From Campylobacter concisus (GTDB lineage: Bacteria; Campylobacterota; Campylobacteria; Campylobacterales; Campylobacteraceae): a stretch of DNA of 64,000 nt. Position numbers and translations under genes: made by a program. Shown here piece after piece: positions 44,890 through 55,321 of this stretch. Below the pieces are notes generated by a model. It saw only the letters and a program-made list of their open reading frames with translations. It ran no database searches and was not told where the DNA came from. The stretch is from assembly GCF_015229955.1 (NCBI RefSeq), contig NZ_JAAKYZ010000003.1, forward strand, positions 1 through 64,000, given 5' to 3'. Positions within the stretch are counted from its first letter, which is position 1. The number at the start of each line of letters is the position of its first letter.

Positions 44890-44912
44890 CATCAAAAATT
44901 TAAAGGAAAAAA

Positions 44913-46184
44913 ATGCTCTTAGAACAACCACTGTTTTATTATGAAGTGATCAGAGAAAAATTTAAAAATAGCTACTTGGCCGAGGATAAGACGCAAACGA
45001 TTATAGGCATTGATTGCGATTATATCGATGAAAAGGATATGGATTTTTATGGGCTTAGAAGTTATTTTGATACAAATCGTAATAAATCTTTAGCTCCATT
45101 TGCGGGTCTCTTTGGTGTTTTTGCTTATGATGGTGTGAGATATTTTGAATATATCGGAGAAGAGAAAGCTAAAAAGTACGAATTTCCAAAATTTATCTAT
45201 GCTGATGCAAAGGCTTATCTGCACTTTGACAAGATGAGTAAAATTTATACATTCTATGGAGATAAGAATAAATATTATGACTTTTTGCTTGATGCAAAAG
45301 TTGAATGCAAAAGTAAAGAGCAGAGTAAATTTAGTATAAAAACTGATCTTGGTAAAGAAAATAAACACTTTGAGGATATGGTTGAGTTAGCAAAAGAGTA
45401 TATAAGAAGTGGCGATGTCTTTCAGGTGGTGCTTGGTGAATTGCTTGAAATTTCAACGAATATGAGCAGTTTGGAATTTTATAAAAAGCTCTCACTTACA
45501 AATCCAAGCCCATATATGTTTCATTTTCCTACACCTTATGGCGATGTGGTTGGCTCTTCGCCAGAGCTTGTTTTTGAGATGAAAAGTGAGCAAATTTTTG
45601 TGGCACCAATTGCGGGCACAAGGCCTAGAGGAAGTGATGCAAATGCTGATGCGGCACTTGAAAATGAGCTTTTAAGTGACGAAAAGGAGCTGGCTGAACA
45701 TAAAATGCTAATCGATCTTGCCAGAAATGACATCGGCAGGGTTTCGGAACCAAAAAGTGTATCCGTAAAAAATGCGATGCATATCCAAAAATATGAAAAA
45801 GTAATTCATATCGTAAGCGATGTCTATGGTAAGTGCGCCAAGGGACTTGATCTTTTTGATGTCTTAGCTAGTATTTTTCCAGCTGGCACGCTAAGCGGAG
45901 CCCCAAAAATAAGAGCTATGCAAATAATTAATGAGCTTGAAATTTCTGAGCGAAATATCTATGGCGGCGGCATTGGATTTTTGCATTTTAATGGCGATGC
46001 TCAAGTTGCTATTCTTATTCGCTCAGCCATCTTTGTGCCAGGTGAAAATGGATTTAGTGATGTATTTGTGGGGGCTGGAGCTGGTATAGTTTATGACTCA
46101 AAAAGCGAAAGAGAATACGCTGAAATTTGCCATAAGCGAGCAAGCGTGCTAAATGTATTTAAAAATAACGCAAAAGAGTTTTAG
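44913..46184 (+). CDS. trpE: anthranilate synthase component I (TrpE-like)
   Basis: 423 residues of the chorismate-utilising family, with PIAGTRPRG, DEKELAEHKMLIDLARNDIG and FPAGTLSGAPKIRAM intact. TrpE is favoured over PabB, but the N-terminal half is short and the two are hard to separate by eye. No glutamine amidotransferase partner or other trp gene is beside it. Its stop overlaps the stop of the convergent gene by four bases. Confidence 0.8.
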   Translation: MLLEQPLFYYEVIREKFKNSYLAEDKTQTIIGIDCDYIDEKDMDFYGLRSYFDTNRNKSLAPFAGLFGVFAYDGVRYFEYIGEEKAKKYEFPKFIYADAKAYLHFDKMSKIYTFYGDKNKYYDFLLDAKVECKSKEQSKFSIKTDLGKENKHFEDMVELAKEYIRSGDVFQVVLGELLEISTNMSSLEFYKKLSLTNPSPYMFHFPTPYGDVVGSSPELVFEMKSEQIFVAPIAGTRPRGSDANADAALENELLSDEKELAEHKMLIDLARNDIGRVSEPKSVSVKNAMHIQKYEKVIHIVSDVYGKCAKGLDLFDVLASIFPAGTLSGAPKIRAMQIINELEISERNIYGGGIGFLHFNGDAQVAILIRSAIFVPGENGFSDVFVGAGAGIVYDSKSEREYAEICHKRASVLNVFKNNAKEF

Positions 46185-49051
46185 GCGTTAAACTTAATAA
46201 ATTCATAAGAGCTTTTAGCGTAGCTAGTACCCATAGAATCGATTTGCTCTCTTACGGTAGCTGAAAGCTCTGCTTTTGTGATATTTTTAGCTAGCACTTT
46301 TACAAAAGGAAATTCACTTCTTTCTTGTGCGCCAAATATCAGCACTCTTGTATCAACCTTTTTGCTTTGCCTTATCTTATCAACAACTCTTGTTAGCTCT
46401 TCGTAGTTGAAGTCTTTTACATTTTCATCTATAAGAACGATGCCATAAGTTTTGGTTTTTATCTTTGTTAATAGCTCATCAAAGCTATTTGTGGTTTCAA
46501 GTGTGTTGTAAAATTCTCCTAAAGCTGAGCTAAATATTTTATTTTCCATTGGCGATTTCTTAAATAAAATAATATTTTCACTTTTTGCTAGATAGCTTTC
46601 GTCTATTGCAATCTCGCCAAAATTTGGCAAAAATTTTCTAAAAATTTGAGCCAGTTCGTCGCTATTTATTGGCGTTTTTATATAGGCATTGAAGTATTCT
46701 TTGACACTCTCTCCATCTATATTTGAAGTGTTTGAAAGCATTAGTATAATTGGAATTTTTGCATTTTGTATGGCTGTTTTTATAAGATCAAGATTTTTTT
46801 GAATGCTATTTTTTTCAGCTTCGAAAAATTTCGAGCCAACAAAGATAAGGTCAAAATCGCCTTGCTTTATGGCTTGTTTTAAATCTTTTTTATTACAAAC
46901 TCCCACAACTTCGCAGTTAAATTTACTAAAGCCACTTGCTGTTATATCTATGTAAATTTCATTAGTATCGCAGATCAAAATTTTTGGTTTATCGTTTAAA
47001 TTTTTATTCATAATATCAGCTTCACCCAAGCAAAGTAGTCTTGTGATACTTAATGGAGTTAGCGGATCTTTTAAAATGAGCGGATTTTTAATATCTTGAC
47101 CTTGCTTATTGGTGTTTCTTAAAAATATAGCATCATAATTTTTTGTAATAGATGGACTAGTGCTTGTTAGCATATCCACTTTGAGCCCAAGGTCTTTTGT
47201 GGTCTGCTCAAAAGCTTCGTTGTAAGCTACATTTGCGTCTTGTAAGAATGCTAGTTTATGATCGCATTTTATATCAAAGTCTTTATAGTTTGATGTTGTT
47301 TTAAAGATGACTACAAATTTAAACTCATTGCCAATACTTGGAAACGAATTAATCTCCAGCTTGCTTTCTAAATTTTTTAAATAAATTTGAGCGATTTTTA
47401 GATAAAACTCGCTCTCATCATTATTTAAGCTATTCTCATCATCTGAAAATATATCTGAAATTTGCTTTTCACTCATGGCGGTTGAGCTATTTTTTATGCT
47501 AAAGCTTACAGAACAAAGTCCGCTTCTATCAAACTCTTTTTGAATTTTTTTGATAGTGATGATAATGTTTTGGTATCTTAAAGACATCGATAAAGACGCC
47601 AAAAAGATAGAGTTAAATGCGGTTTTTAATGAATTTAGATTTCCTTCTAGTTCATTTGTAAGGCTTGGATCAAGGTAACTTATAAAATTTATCTTTTTGC
47701 TTTGCGAATAGACGATATTTGCTTGCAAAATTTCTTCGAAGCTTTTTTGAGGATCAAATATCTCGGTTTTATTGCATTCGCTATATTTTTTAACATTTGA
47801 GATATTTTTAGCATTGCTATAAAGCGAGGTCATGATGTTTGCATTTTTTTCTATCGTGTCTATAAATACTTGCTTTTTGCCATTATTTGTTTCTATTTTT
47901 AAAGCCGCAGTCGATGTAAAAATTTCTTTATTAATAGACTCTAGTTTCTTGCTCACTGATAAAATATATCTATCTTTTATCTGAAAAAAGCTGCTATCTT
48001 TTATATAGGTTTCTTTTAGATCTTCATAAGCTTTTACAAGCTTTGATATCGCATTATCCGCACTTGTCTCTTTTGATGATAGGATATAGTTTGATATGTA
48101 TTTTGACTTATCGATAAGCATCTTTAAAAATTTCAACCTAGCAGAAATACTAAGTAAAGATAAAATGAGCAAGCCACAAAGCAAAAACTCAAAAAAGGTC
48201 TTTATGCCAAAGCTTATTTTCTCGCTCTCGGTAAGTTCTAGTAGCTCATTTTTTATGTTTATGGCACTATCTAATAAAAGTATAAATTTATCATCTTCAT
48301 ACTGTTTGATTAAGATAATATCTTCGATATTTAGCTTTTCAGAGAATGCGATCTTGGCTTTAACTTCTCTTATTTTTCTGGCTTGATAGTTGGCTTCAAA
48401 CTGGTTAAAGTCTTTGTAAATATTCTCTTTTAGCTCACTTTTTGGAAGCATATCAAGATTTGGCGTGTTGTCCTTTACGGAATATATATTTTCTCTCACA
48501 TTACTGTTTATTGAAAATAAAGGGCCATTTATAAAGATATTTTTTACGTAGTATTTGGTGTTGTTTGCTAAAGAGAGTTGATTGTAAATTTTACTTAAAG
48601 TTGCGGCATAGGCTTTTATTATAAGCGGAAAGTCTCGGTCTAAATCTTGTTTAAAATCGCTATCTATTTCTCCATTTATATTTTGGAAAAATTCGTAAAA
48701 TAGTTCATCAAATTTATCATTTTGGTTTAGACTTGCTAGTAATTCTTTTAATTTATTTACATTTCGTATCTCGATGCGATCGTCTTTTCTTATAGAATTT
48801 ATAAATTTTTGTGTATTTTTTAAAGTGTTATCCCGCAACCTTCTTATATCTTCTTGGCTTTTGCCTATTAGCGTATCGTGCTCTTGTATTGCGGATTTTA
48901 TAGTTTGAAATACTAAGGATTGTTTATATAGTTTTTCATTTAGATCTTTTAGATCTGTAAATTTTTTATAGCTTTCATTTCCGCTATATGCGAAAAAGAT
49001 AGCTGAAATTATTATTGGCGCTAACAATATATAAAATTTACTATTTTTCAT
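46181..49051 (-). CDS. degenerate hybrid sensor kinase
   Basis: 956 residues with BarA-like architecture: membrane helices about 7-21 and 284-303 around a periplasmic sensor domain, a kinase core (about 355-585), then three receiver-like domains (about 597-675, 688-808, 825-936). The H-box has Lys (K368) where His is expected. The N-box lacks its Asn, and the G1 box reads NSSTAM. The second receiver has Gly739 at the phospho-Asp site; only the last keeps an Asp (D875). It is probably a signalling pseudokinase. It overlaps the upstream partner gene by 11 bases. Confidence 0.7.
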   Translation of the reverse strand: MKNSKFYILLAPIIISAIFFAYSGNESYKKFTDLKDLNEKLYKQSLVFQTIKSAIQEHDTLIGKSQEDIRRLRDNTLKNTQKFINSIRKDDRIEIRNVNKLKELLASLNQNDKFDELFYEFFQNINGEIDSDFKQDLDRDFPLIIKAYAATLSKIYNQLSLANNTKYYVKNIFINGPLFSINSNVRENIYSVKDNTPNLDMLPKSELKENIYKDFNQFEANYQARKIREVKAKIAFSEKLNIEDIILIKQYEDDKFILLLDSAINIKNELLELTESEKISFGIKTFFEFLLCGLLILSLLSISARLKFLKMLIDKSKYISNYILSSKETSADNAISKLVKAYEDLKETYIKDSSFFQIKDRYILSVSKKLESINKEIFTSTAALKIETNNGKKQVFIDTIEKNANIMTSLYSNAKNISNVKKYSECNKTEIFDPQKSFEEILQANIVYSQSKKINFISYLDPSLTNELEGNLNSLKTAFNSIFLASLSMSLRYQNIIITIKKIQKEFDRSGLCSVSFSIKNSSTAMSEKQISDIFSDDENSLNNDESEFYLKIAQIYLKNLESKLEINSFPSIGNEFKFVVIFKTTSNYKDFDIKCDHKLAFLQDANVAYNEAFEQTTKDLGLKVDMLTSTSPSITKNYDAIFLRNTNKQGQDIKNPLILKDPLTPLSITRLLCLGEADIMNKNLNDKPKILICDTNEIYIDITASGFSKFNCEVVGVCNKKDLKQAIKQGDFDLIFVGSKFFEAEKNSIQKNLDLIKTAIQNAKIPIILMLSNTSNIDGESVKEYFNAYIKTPINSDELAQIFRKFLPNFGEIAIDESYLAKSENIILFKKSPMENKIFSSALGEFYNTLETTNSFDELLTKIKTKTYGIVLIDENVKDFNYEELTRVVDKIRQSKKVDTRVLIFGAQERSEFPFVKVLAKNITKAELSATVREQIDSMGTSYAKSSYEFIKFNA

Positions 49052-49796
49052 GGATACTCTTTTTGCTATATTTTTTGACGATATTTTCTATCTCAATTAG
49101 TCTTTTGGTAAAAAGAGACATCTCTTTCATTTTTCCATTTTGATTGTTATCTAAAAGAGCGTTAAGCTCATTTGCAAGGTTATTAAGCTTTAAATTTAAT
49201 GCAGCTTCCCTTATCTCATCTACATATTTTTTGAGCATTATCTCGTCTTTTGCGATTATGGCTGATTGGATTTGTATAAGAATTTCTCTTGCGTTATGCA
49301 AAAAGATATTTAAGTAGGATGCAAAATCTTTTTTATTTAAATTTAGTATTTTAAGCGATGTTTCAAACCAGGAATCATCGATAAGTGATTGTGTCTGCGT
49401 GTCAAAAAGATACCATGCGTTTAGTTTAAAAACAGGCAGTCTTAATGTAGGTTTTACTTTTACTGCTGCTATTAGATTTTGGTTGTTTATTATGTCTTGC
49501 TTCTCTAAAAGAACGATAAAAAATTTCTCGCCATTTTTTAAAATAGCATTTTGCAATCTCGCTTCTAGTAAGATCGCACCACCATCTTTTCTTTTTAAAT
49601 TTACTCTAGCGCTATTATCTTTCGTATTTTGTAAAAATTCCAAGAAGCTGTAGTTTGTACTTTCCTGGCTTGTTATGACTAGCTCACTTATATCTTTGTA
49701 TCGCAACAAAAAGTCATCTAAACTATCAAAACCTAATAGCTCAAGTGAATCTTGCGTTATCGCAGATATTTTTAAATTTTCATCATATATTATCAC
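49041..49796 (-). CDS. PAS-like protein with degenerate Hpt-like domain
   Basis: 251 residues. Residues 1-100 look like a PAS fold (ITQDSLELLGFDSLDDFL, RKDGGAILLEARL). Residues about 155-215 are a helical bundle that aligns with histidine phosphotransfer domains, but D193 stands at the phospho-His site. It lies between uvrC (4-base overlap) and the pseudokinase gene, so it is co-expressed with both. Its role is unknown. Confidence 0.6.
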   Translation of the reverse strand: MIIYDENLKISAITQDSLELLGFDSLDDFLLRYKDISELVITSQESTNYSFLEFLQNTKDNSARVNLKRKDGGAILLEARLQNAILKNGEKFFIVLLEKQDIINNQNLIAAVKVKPTLRLPVFKLNAWYLFDTQTQSLIDDSWFETSLKILNLNKKDFASYLNIFLHNAREILIQIQSAIIAKDEIMLKKYVDEIREAALNLKLNNLANELNALLDNNQNGKMKEMSLFTKRLIEIENIVKKYSKKSIHEK

Positions 49797-51610
49797 TTCA
49801 AATTTCCTTCTTTGAGCACTGCAAGCTTTTCTGCTACGCTTTTATTTGTTATTTTTGCCACTTCGTCTAAATTCGCTTCGCTAATTTTATCAAAACTTCC
49901 GTAAAAGCTGATTAATTTCGCGATACTACCCTCAGATACGCCAGCTTGCTTTAGGATTGATCTTTGCATATCGTTTTTCTGCCTTGTTTTTCTGTGAAAG
50001 CTGATGACAAATCTATGGCTTTCATCGCGCATTTTTTGGAAAAACTGAAGCTTTTTATCGCTCGTACTTAGGCTAAAGCTACCATTTTTTGTGTAAATTT
50101 TATCCTTTGCCTCACCTTTTGCGCGGTGAGCTTTGGCATCTATTTTTTCTTTTGAGATAGCGATCACATCGACATTTGCGCCACTACTTGCTAAAATTTC
50201 ACAGGCTAAGTTTAAAAGCACTTCGCCTCCGTCAATAACCCAAAGATCAGGTGGGCTAAGCTTGTCAAATCTAAGTGCTCTGGCTGTCAAACTCTCTTTC
50301 ATCTGATCGTAGTCGTTTTTAGAGCTTAGGTGCATGTGACGGTAGTTTTGCTTTGCCCACTCGCCATGCTCATAGCGCACCATCGCTCCGACACTTGCCT
50401 CGCCAAAAAGGTGCGAGTTATCGTAGGCTTCAACCACGTAAGGCGTGTGAGCTAGGTCAAAGTACTCTTTTATTTCGTTTAGTAGCTCGTTATCATGCGT
50501 TTTTAGATATTTTTCGATGCTAACTTCAGCGTTTTTTGTAGCGATCTCACAAATTTTACGCTTATCGCCTATTTTTGGGCATGTGATGCTAAATTTACGT
50601 CCAAATCTCTCGTTTAAAATTTCCTCCACCAGCTCACTATCTTCAAAGCTCTCATGCACATAAATTTTGGTGCTAATTATCGGCTGTCCAGCTATGAAGC
50701 TTTTTAAAATAGCCTGCTTATAAGCTTCGTTTATCTCATCTTTTTGGGCGTTTTTGGCCTGTGTGATGTCAGTTTTTACGCCAGTTATCTTGCCACTTTG
50801 CACGCTAAATCTCACCGCACAGATCATATCATGCACACAAGCGACCGAGTAGGCCTCAAAGTCCTCAAGCTTAGCAAGATCAACTTCAACCTTTGTTTGC
50901 ATATTTTTAAGTGTTTGTATCTTATCTCTAGTTGCGGCTGCTTGCTCGTAGTCTTCGGCCTTGGCGTAGTTTAGCATGAGCTCTTCAAGGCGAGTTATAA
51001 GTAAATTTGGATTTTGTAAGGCCATGATAGCCTCACTTACGATCTTAGCGTAGCTCTCTTTTGAAATTTTGCCTTCACACGGGGCATAGCAGCGTTTTAG
51101 CTGATAAAAAAGGCAGGCTTTTTTGCCTTTGATGCAGGATTTTTTCTGAACGAGATTAAAATTTAGATAAAGCGCCTCAAGTAGCTCGCCAGCTCCGCTA
51201 AAATATGGCCCAAAATAGCGGATATTCGAGCCTTTTACTACTTTTCTAGTGATCTCAAATCTTGGAAAATCATCATTTAAATTTATAAAGATATAAGGAT
51301 ATGTCTTGTCATCACGAAGCAAGATATTGTATTTTGGTTTTAGTTGCTTGATGAATGAATTTTCAAGTATGAGCGCGTCTGCCTCGCTTGGTGTGACAAT
51401 GTATTCAAGATGCACAGCTTCGCTTATCATCTTTGAAATTCTTGGACTTAGCTTTTCGGCTGGAGCTAGACTTGGGGTAAACTTAAAGTAGCTTTTGACC
51501 CTATTTTTTAAAATTTTGGCCTTGCCGACATATAAAAGTCTATTTTGCGCGTCAAAATACTGGTATACGCCAGGCTCGTTTGGAAGCGTTCTTATCTCGT
51601 CTATTAGCAT
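49793..51610 (-). CDS. uvrC: excinuclease ABC subunit C
   Basis: 605 residues: GIY-YIG nuclease domain (about 10-95, GVYQYF..LLYVGKAK), UVR domain (about 200-235), RNase H-like second nuclease (about 375-540; YDNSHLFG and VIDGG) and C-terminal helix-hairpin-helix. It makes both cuts in nucleotide excision repair. It overlaps neighbours on both sides. Confidence 0.96.
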   Translation of the reverse strand: MLIDEIRTLPNEPGVYQYFDAQNRLLYVGKAKILKNRVKSYFKFTPSLAPAEKLSPRISKMISEAVHLEYIVTPSEADALILENSFIKQLKPKYNILLRDDKTYPYIFINLNDDFPRFEITRKVVKGSNIRYFGPYFSGAGELLEALYLNFNLVQKKSCIKGKKACLFYQLKRCYAPCEGKISKESYAKIVSEAIMALQNPNLLITRLEELMLNYAKAEDYEQAAATRDKIQTLKNMQTKVEVDLAKLEDFEAYSVACVHDMICAVRFSVQSGKITGVKTDITQAKNAQKDEINEAYKQAILKSFIAGQPIISTKIYVHESFEDSELVEEILNERFGRKFSITCPKIGDKRKICEIATKNAEVSIEKYLKTHDNELLNEIKEYFDLAHTPYVVEAYDNSHLFGEASVGAMVRYEHGEWAKQNYRHMHLSSKNDYDQMKESLTARALRFDKLSPPDLWVIDGGEVLLNLACEILASSGANVDVIAISKEKIDAKAHRAKGEAKDKIYTKNGSFSLSTSDKKLQFFQKMRDESHRFVISFHRKTRQKNDMQRSILKQAGVSEGSIAKLISFYGSFDKISEANLDEVAKITNKSVAEKLAVLKEGNLK

Positions 51611-52122
51611 CTTGCCTGCTCATTTTTCTTGAGCAAAATTTCTCTTAGATCTTCAAATTTTTGGTGTATTTGCTCGTCTTTTGCTAAATTTTTAAACTCA
51701 CCCTTGCTTGCTGGTATTATGAAATTTGACCTTTGCGTAGGTTGTGGTGTGAAAAATTTTAAAAACTTGCTCACGACAAATCTTATATTTTCTTCTTTTT
51801 TGTTCTTTGTATAGTTGATTTCGTTAATAGGTTTTGGAGTAAGAATGCTGTTAAAAACGCTATTTTTATTAAAATTGCAAAAGGTTTTTAATAACCTTTT
51901 TATATCATTTATACTACTATCACGCCTAAGCTCTAAAAGCCCAGTGGGATGAGTAAGAACAAAGGTCAAAACACCTTCTCTAACGTAGCAAAAAGCTATA
52001 TAAAATCGTTTTGCTTTCCCCATAAGCTCTAAAAGCTGTTGGCACTCATTTGCCATGCTTAATTTTTCTTTATACAAAGGATTTTCGTGAATAGTATTTA
52101 TCAAAAATTTAGCGTTTTTCAT
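51604..52122 (-). CDS. hypothetical protein, possibly DUF721/DciA-like
   Basis: 172 residues. The segment VREGVLTFVLTHPTGLLEL followed by a helix resembles the KH-like core of the DUF721 family, whose DciA members help load the replicative helicase. The match is partial, and the C-terminal half is unlike it. It overlaps uvrC by seven bases; a gene of this kind beside uvrC also occurs in C. jejuni as far as I recall. Confidence 0.5.
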   Translation of the reverse strand: MKNAKFLINTIHENPLYKEKLSMANECQQLLELMGKAKRFYIAFCYVREGVLTFVLTHPTGLLELRRDSSINDIKRLLKTFCNFNKNSVFNSILTPKPINEINYTKNKKEENIRFVVSKFLKFFTPQPTQRSNFIIPASKGEFKNLAKDEQIHQKFEDLREILLKKNEQARC

Positions 52123-52254
52123 GGGCTTATCTTATCATCTTTTATTTTAATTTTTACTCTTTTTGTATTTAGCGGTTGTGGATATAAAGATGATCCATTT
52201 TATGGAAATGCTCCCGTAAAAGAAAAGAAAACTGACAAGATAAACAAAATCTAG
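52087..52254 (+). CDS. short lipoprotein, LptM-like, 55 aa
   Basis: A GTG with AAAGG about six bases upstream opens a frame of 55 codons: a hydrophobic leader (about 13-29), lipobox FSGC (Cys31), then GYKDDPFYG. The C-G-Y-K-x-x-P-x-Y pattern resembles LptM (YifL) lipoproteins, which help assemble the LPS translocon. The 5' end overlaps the divergent gene 51604-52122 by 36 bases. The start codon is not certain. Confidence 0.6.
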   Translation: MNSIYQKFSVFHGLILSSFILIFTLFVFSGCGYKDDPFYGNAPVKEKKTDKINKI

Positions 52255-52369
52255 TAAAATTTTCGTATTTAAATAAAAATGTAATATAAGCTTAATAATT
52301 TTAACTAACCTAATTTTTAGGCTCATTTAAGTAATATACCAAGATTTTTTATTCTACAAGGAGAGTATA

Positions 52370-53758
52370 ATGAGGTTTTTTGGACTTCTAGGCTTGTTTT
52401 TCGCGATGGCTTTTGGTGCTGATGGAGAAACCGCAGCTATTGACTTAACTACTACATGGGCAGGAATTTTATCGCTTATCATTTTTGTTGTTGGATATTT
52501 TTTCATAGCAGCAGAAGAAAATTTCCATATTGATAAAGCAAAACCTGCTATCTTTATCGGTACGTTTATGTTCCTACTTATCGGCGTTTATATGCTTATA
52601 AATGGCATGGATGTGCATTCGCTTGAACATGAGGTAAATCACCTGATTTTAGAGATCGCTCAGATCGTATTTTTCTTGATGGTGGCGATGACATTTATCG
52701 AAGCACTTATAGAAAGAGACGTATTTAATGCACTTAAATATAATCTCGTATCAAAAGGTTATACTTATAGAAAACTATTTTGGCTAACTGGTGTTTTGGC
52801 ATTTTTCATAAGCCCAGTAGCTGACAACCTAACAACAGCACTTATTCTTTCAACTGTTCTTCTAACAATAGATAGGAATAATACAAATTTCTTAGTTGCT
52901 GGTGCGATAAATATCGTTGTTGCAGCAAATGCGGGTGGAGCATGGAGTCCATTTGGCGATATCACTACGCTTATGGCTTGGGCTGCTGGAAAAGCACCAT
53001 TTGTCGACTTTTTCGCACTTTTCCCAGCATCTATCATAGGTTGGTTTGTAACGGCATTTTTACTTTCTCGTGTAGTGCCAAGTACTGCACCACATTTTGA
53101 TGTGGCAAATGAGCCAAAAGTGGTTATGAAAAAGGGCGGCAAAGCAGTTATCTTTATAGGCGCATTTACTATATTTTGTGCTGTTATGATGCACCAGCTT
53201 TTCCACTTACCAGCGATGTGGGGCATGATGTTTGGCTTCTCACTACTTAGTCTTTATACTTACTACTTCAAAAAAGCTCACAAAAATGAAGAACCAATGC
53301 ATGTATTTCACTATATGTCAAAGATTGAAAACAACACACTATTTTTCTTCTTTGGAATTTTAGCTGCGGTTGGCGCTCTTCATTTTGCTGGATTTTTAAA
53401 TTACGCTGTATCACTTTATGATAAATTTGGCTCAACTGCTGTAAATATCGGCGTTGGATTCCTTTCAGCGATCGTTGATAACGTCCCTGTTATGTCAGCT
53501 GTTTTAAAAGCAAATCCAGCAATGGGAGCTGATGCAGGTGAGGCAATGAGTCAGTGGCTATTAGTGACACTAACTGCTGGTATCGGCGGTTCGATGATCA
53601 GCTTTGGTTCAGCAGCTGGTGTTGGAGTAATGGGTAAATTAAAAGGAATTTATACCTTTGGTGCACATATGAAATACGCTTGGATGGTGGTTCTAGGATA
53701 TATCGTATCGATCATTGTTTGGTATGTGCAGTTTGAAATTTTTCATATCTATTTTTAA
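52370..53758 (+). CDS. nhaD: NhaD-type sodium/proton antiporter
   Basis: 462 residues with 12-13 membrane helices and a signal-like N-terminus. The family's NAGGAWSPFGDITTLM and ISPVADNLTTALI motifs, whose polar residues line the ion path, are present. It exports sodium in exchange for protons. AAGGAGAG precedes the ATG. Confidence 0.92.
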   Translation: MRFFGLLGLFFAMAFGADGETAAIDLTTTWAGILSLIIFVVGYFFIAAEENFHIDKAKPAIFIGTFMFLLIGVYMLINGMDVHSLEHEVNHLILEIAQIVFFLMVAMTFIEALIERDVFNALKYNLVSKGYTYRKLFWLTGVLAFFISPVADNLTTALILSTVLLTIDRNNTNFLVAGAINIVVAANAGGAWSPFGDITTLMAWAAGKAPFVDFFALFPASIIGWFVTAFLLSRVVPSTAPHFDVANEPKVVMKKGGKAVIFIGAFTIFCAVMMHQLFHLPAMWGMMFGFSLLSLYTYYFKKAHKNEEPMHVFHYMSKIENNTLFFFFGILAAVGALHFAGFLNYAVSLYDKFGSTAVNIGVGFLSAIVDNVPVMSAVLKANPAMGADAGEAMSQWLLVTLTAGIGGSMISFGSAAGVGVMGKLKGIYTFGAHMKYAWMVVLGYIVSIIVWYVQFEIFHIYF

Positions 53759-53768
53759 AAGGTTATAA

Positions 53769-55301
53769 ATGAACAATACGATTATAGTTTTGGATTTTGG
53801 TTCGCAATACACTCAGCTAATAGCCAGAAGGCTAAGAGAAGAGGGCGTCTACACTGAAATTTTGCCATTTAATGCAAAGCTTAGTGAGATAAAGGCGAAA
53901 GAGCCAAAAGGTATCATTTTAAGTGGCGGTCCAGCTAGTGTTTATGCTAAAGATGCTTATTTTTGCGATAATGGCGTCTTTGAGTTAAACATCCCTATAC
54001 TTGGCGTTTGCTACGGTATGCAGCTACTTGCTCACACACATGGGGCTGAGGTTTTAGCAGCTGATCAAAAAGAGTATGGCAAGGCTGAGCTTAACGTTAT
54101 TAAAGAGCATGAGCTATTTAAAGATACACCTTCAAAACAAATCGTATGGATGAGTCATAGCGACTATGTAAAGGACTTGCCAGAGGGCTTTGAAGTGATC
54201 GCTGTTAGTGAAAATTCACCTTATTGTGCTTTTGGCGATGATAAACGAAAATTTTATGCGATCCAGTTTCACGCAGAGGTGCAACACAGCGAATATGGCA
54301 CGCAAATTTTAAAGAATTTCGCTAAATATATCTGTGGCTGCGAGAGCACATGGAACATGGGAAGCTTCGCTAAAAATAAGATAGAAGAGATAAGAAAAAC
54401 AGTAGGCACTCACAAGGTACTTTGCGCAGTTAGTGGCGGCGTGGATAGCTCTGTAACTGCGGCACTTTTGGCGGCTGCTGTGCCAGAAAATTTGATCCTT
54501 GTCTTTGTTGATAACGGACTTCTTAGAACAAACGAAAGAGAGCAAGTTGAAGCTACATTTAGAACAAAGCTTGGCGTTGAGCTAGTTAGTATAGATGCGA
54601 GCGAGATCTTCCTTGGCCGCTTAGCTGGTGTGGTTGATCCTGAGAAAAAACGCAAGATCATAGGTGAGACATTTATAGAAATTTTTGAGCAAGAGGCTAA
54701 AAAGCACGGCGATGTGAAATTTCTAGCTCAGGGTACTCTTTATACTGATATTATCGAAAGCTCCGTAGTTGGCTCAAGCAAAACGATAAAGAGCCACCAC
54801 AATGTTGGAGGTTTGCCTGATTGGATGACATTTGAGCTAATAGAGCCGCTAAGAGAAATTTTTAAAGATGAGGTTAGAAAGCTTGGTCTTGAGCTTGGAC
54901 TAAGCCGTGATTTAGTATTCCGTCATCCTTTCCCAGGACCAGGCCTTGCTATCCGCATAATGGGCGAGGTAAATAAACCAAGCCTTGAATTGCTTCGCAA
55001 AGCTGATGTGATCTTACGTGATGAGCTAAAGAGCACTGGCTGGTACAACAAAACTTGGCAGGCATTCTGCGTGCTTTTAAATGTAAATTCTGTTGGTGTT
55101 ATGGGTGATAACCGCACTTATGAAAACGCTGTTTGCGTACGTGTGGTTGATGCGAGCGATGGCATGACTGCGAGCTTTTCAAGACTCCCTTATGATTTAC
55201 TTGAAAATGTAAGTCGCCGCATTATAAACGAGGTAAACGGCATAAACCGCGTAGTTTACGATATCTCAAGCAAGCCACCTGCAACTATTGAGTGGGAATA
55301 G
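53769..55301 (+). CDS. guaA: GMP synthase (glutamine-hydrolysing)
   Basis: 510 residues. An N-terminal class I amidotransferase with nucleophile C81 (GVCYGMQ) and the later His-Glu pair, an ATP-pyrophosphatase domain with SGGVDSS (222-228), and the C-terminal dimerisation domain ending TIEWE. It converts XMP to GMP. It follows nhaD by 10 bases. Confidence 0.97.
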   Translation: MNNTIIVLDFGSQYTQLIARRLREEGVYTEILPFNAKLSEIKAKEPKGIILSGGPASVYAKDAYFCDNGVFELNIPILGVCYGMQLLAHTHGAEVLAADQKEYGKAELNVIKEHELFKDTPSKQIVWMSHSDYVKDLPEGFEVIAVSENSPYCAFGDDKRKFYAIQFHAEVQHSEYGTQILKNFAKYICGCESTWNMGSFAKNKIEEIRKTVGTHKVLCAVSGGVDSSVTAALLAAAVPENLILVFVDNGLLRTNEREQVEATFRTKLGVELVSIDASEIFLGRLAGVVDPEKKRKIIGETFIEIFEQEAKKHGDVKFLAQGTLYTDIIESSVVGSSKTIKSHHNVGGLPDWMTFELIEPLREIFKDEVRKLGLELGLSRDLVFRHPFPGPGLAIRIMGEVNKPSLELLRKADVILRDELKSTGWYNKTWQAFCVLLNVNSVGVMGDNRTYENAVCVRVVDASDGMTASFSRLPYDLLENVSRRIINEVNGINRVVYDISSKPPATIEWE

Positions 55302-55321
55302 AGTAAAAAATATTTTTGCTG

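Noticed and set aside
52765-53226. Minus-strand frame of 153 codons
   Set aside because: It is opposite nhaD, a clear full-length antiporter, and has no recognisable features.
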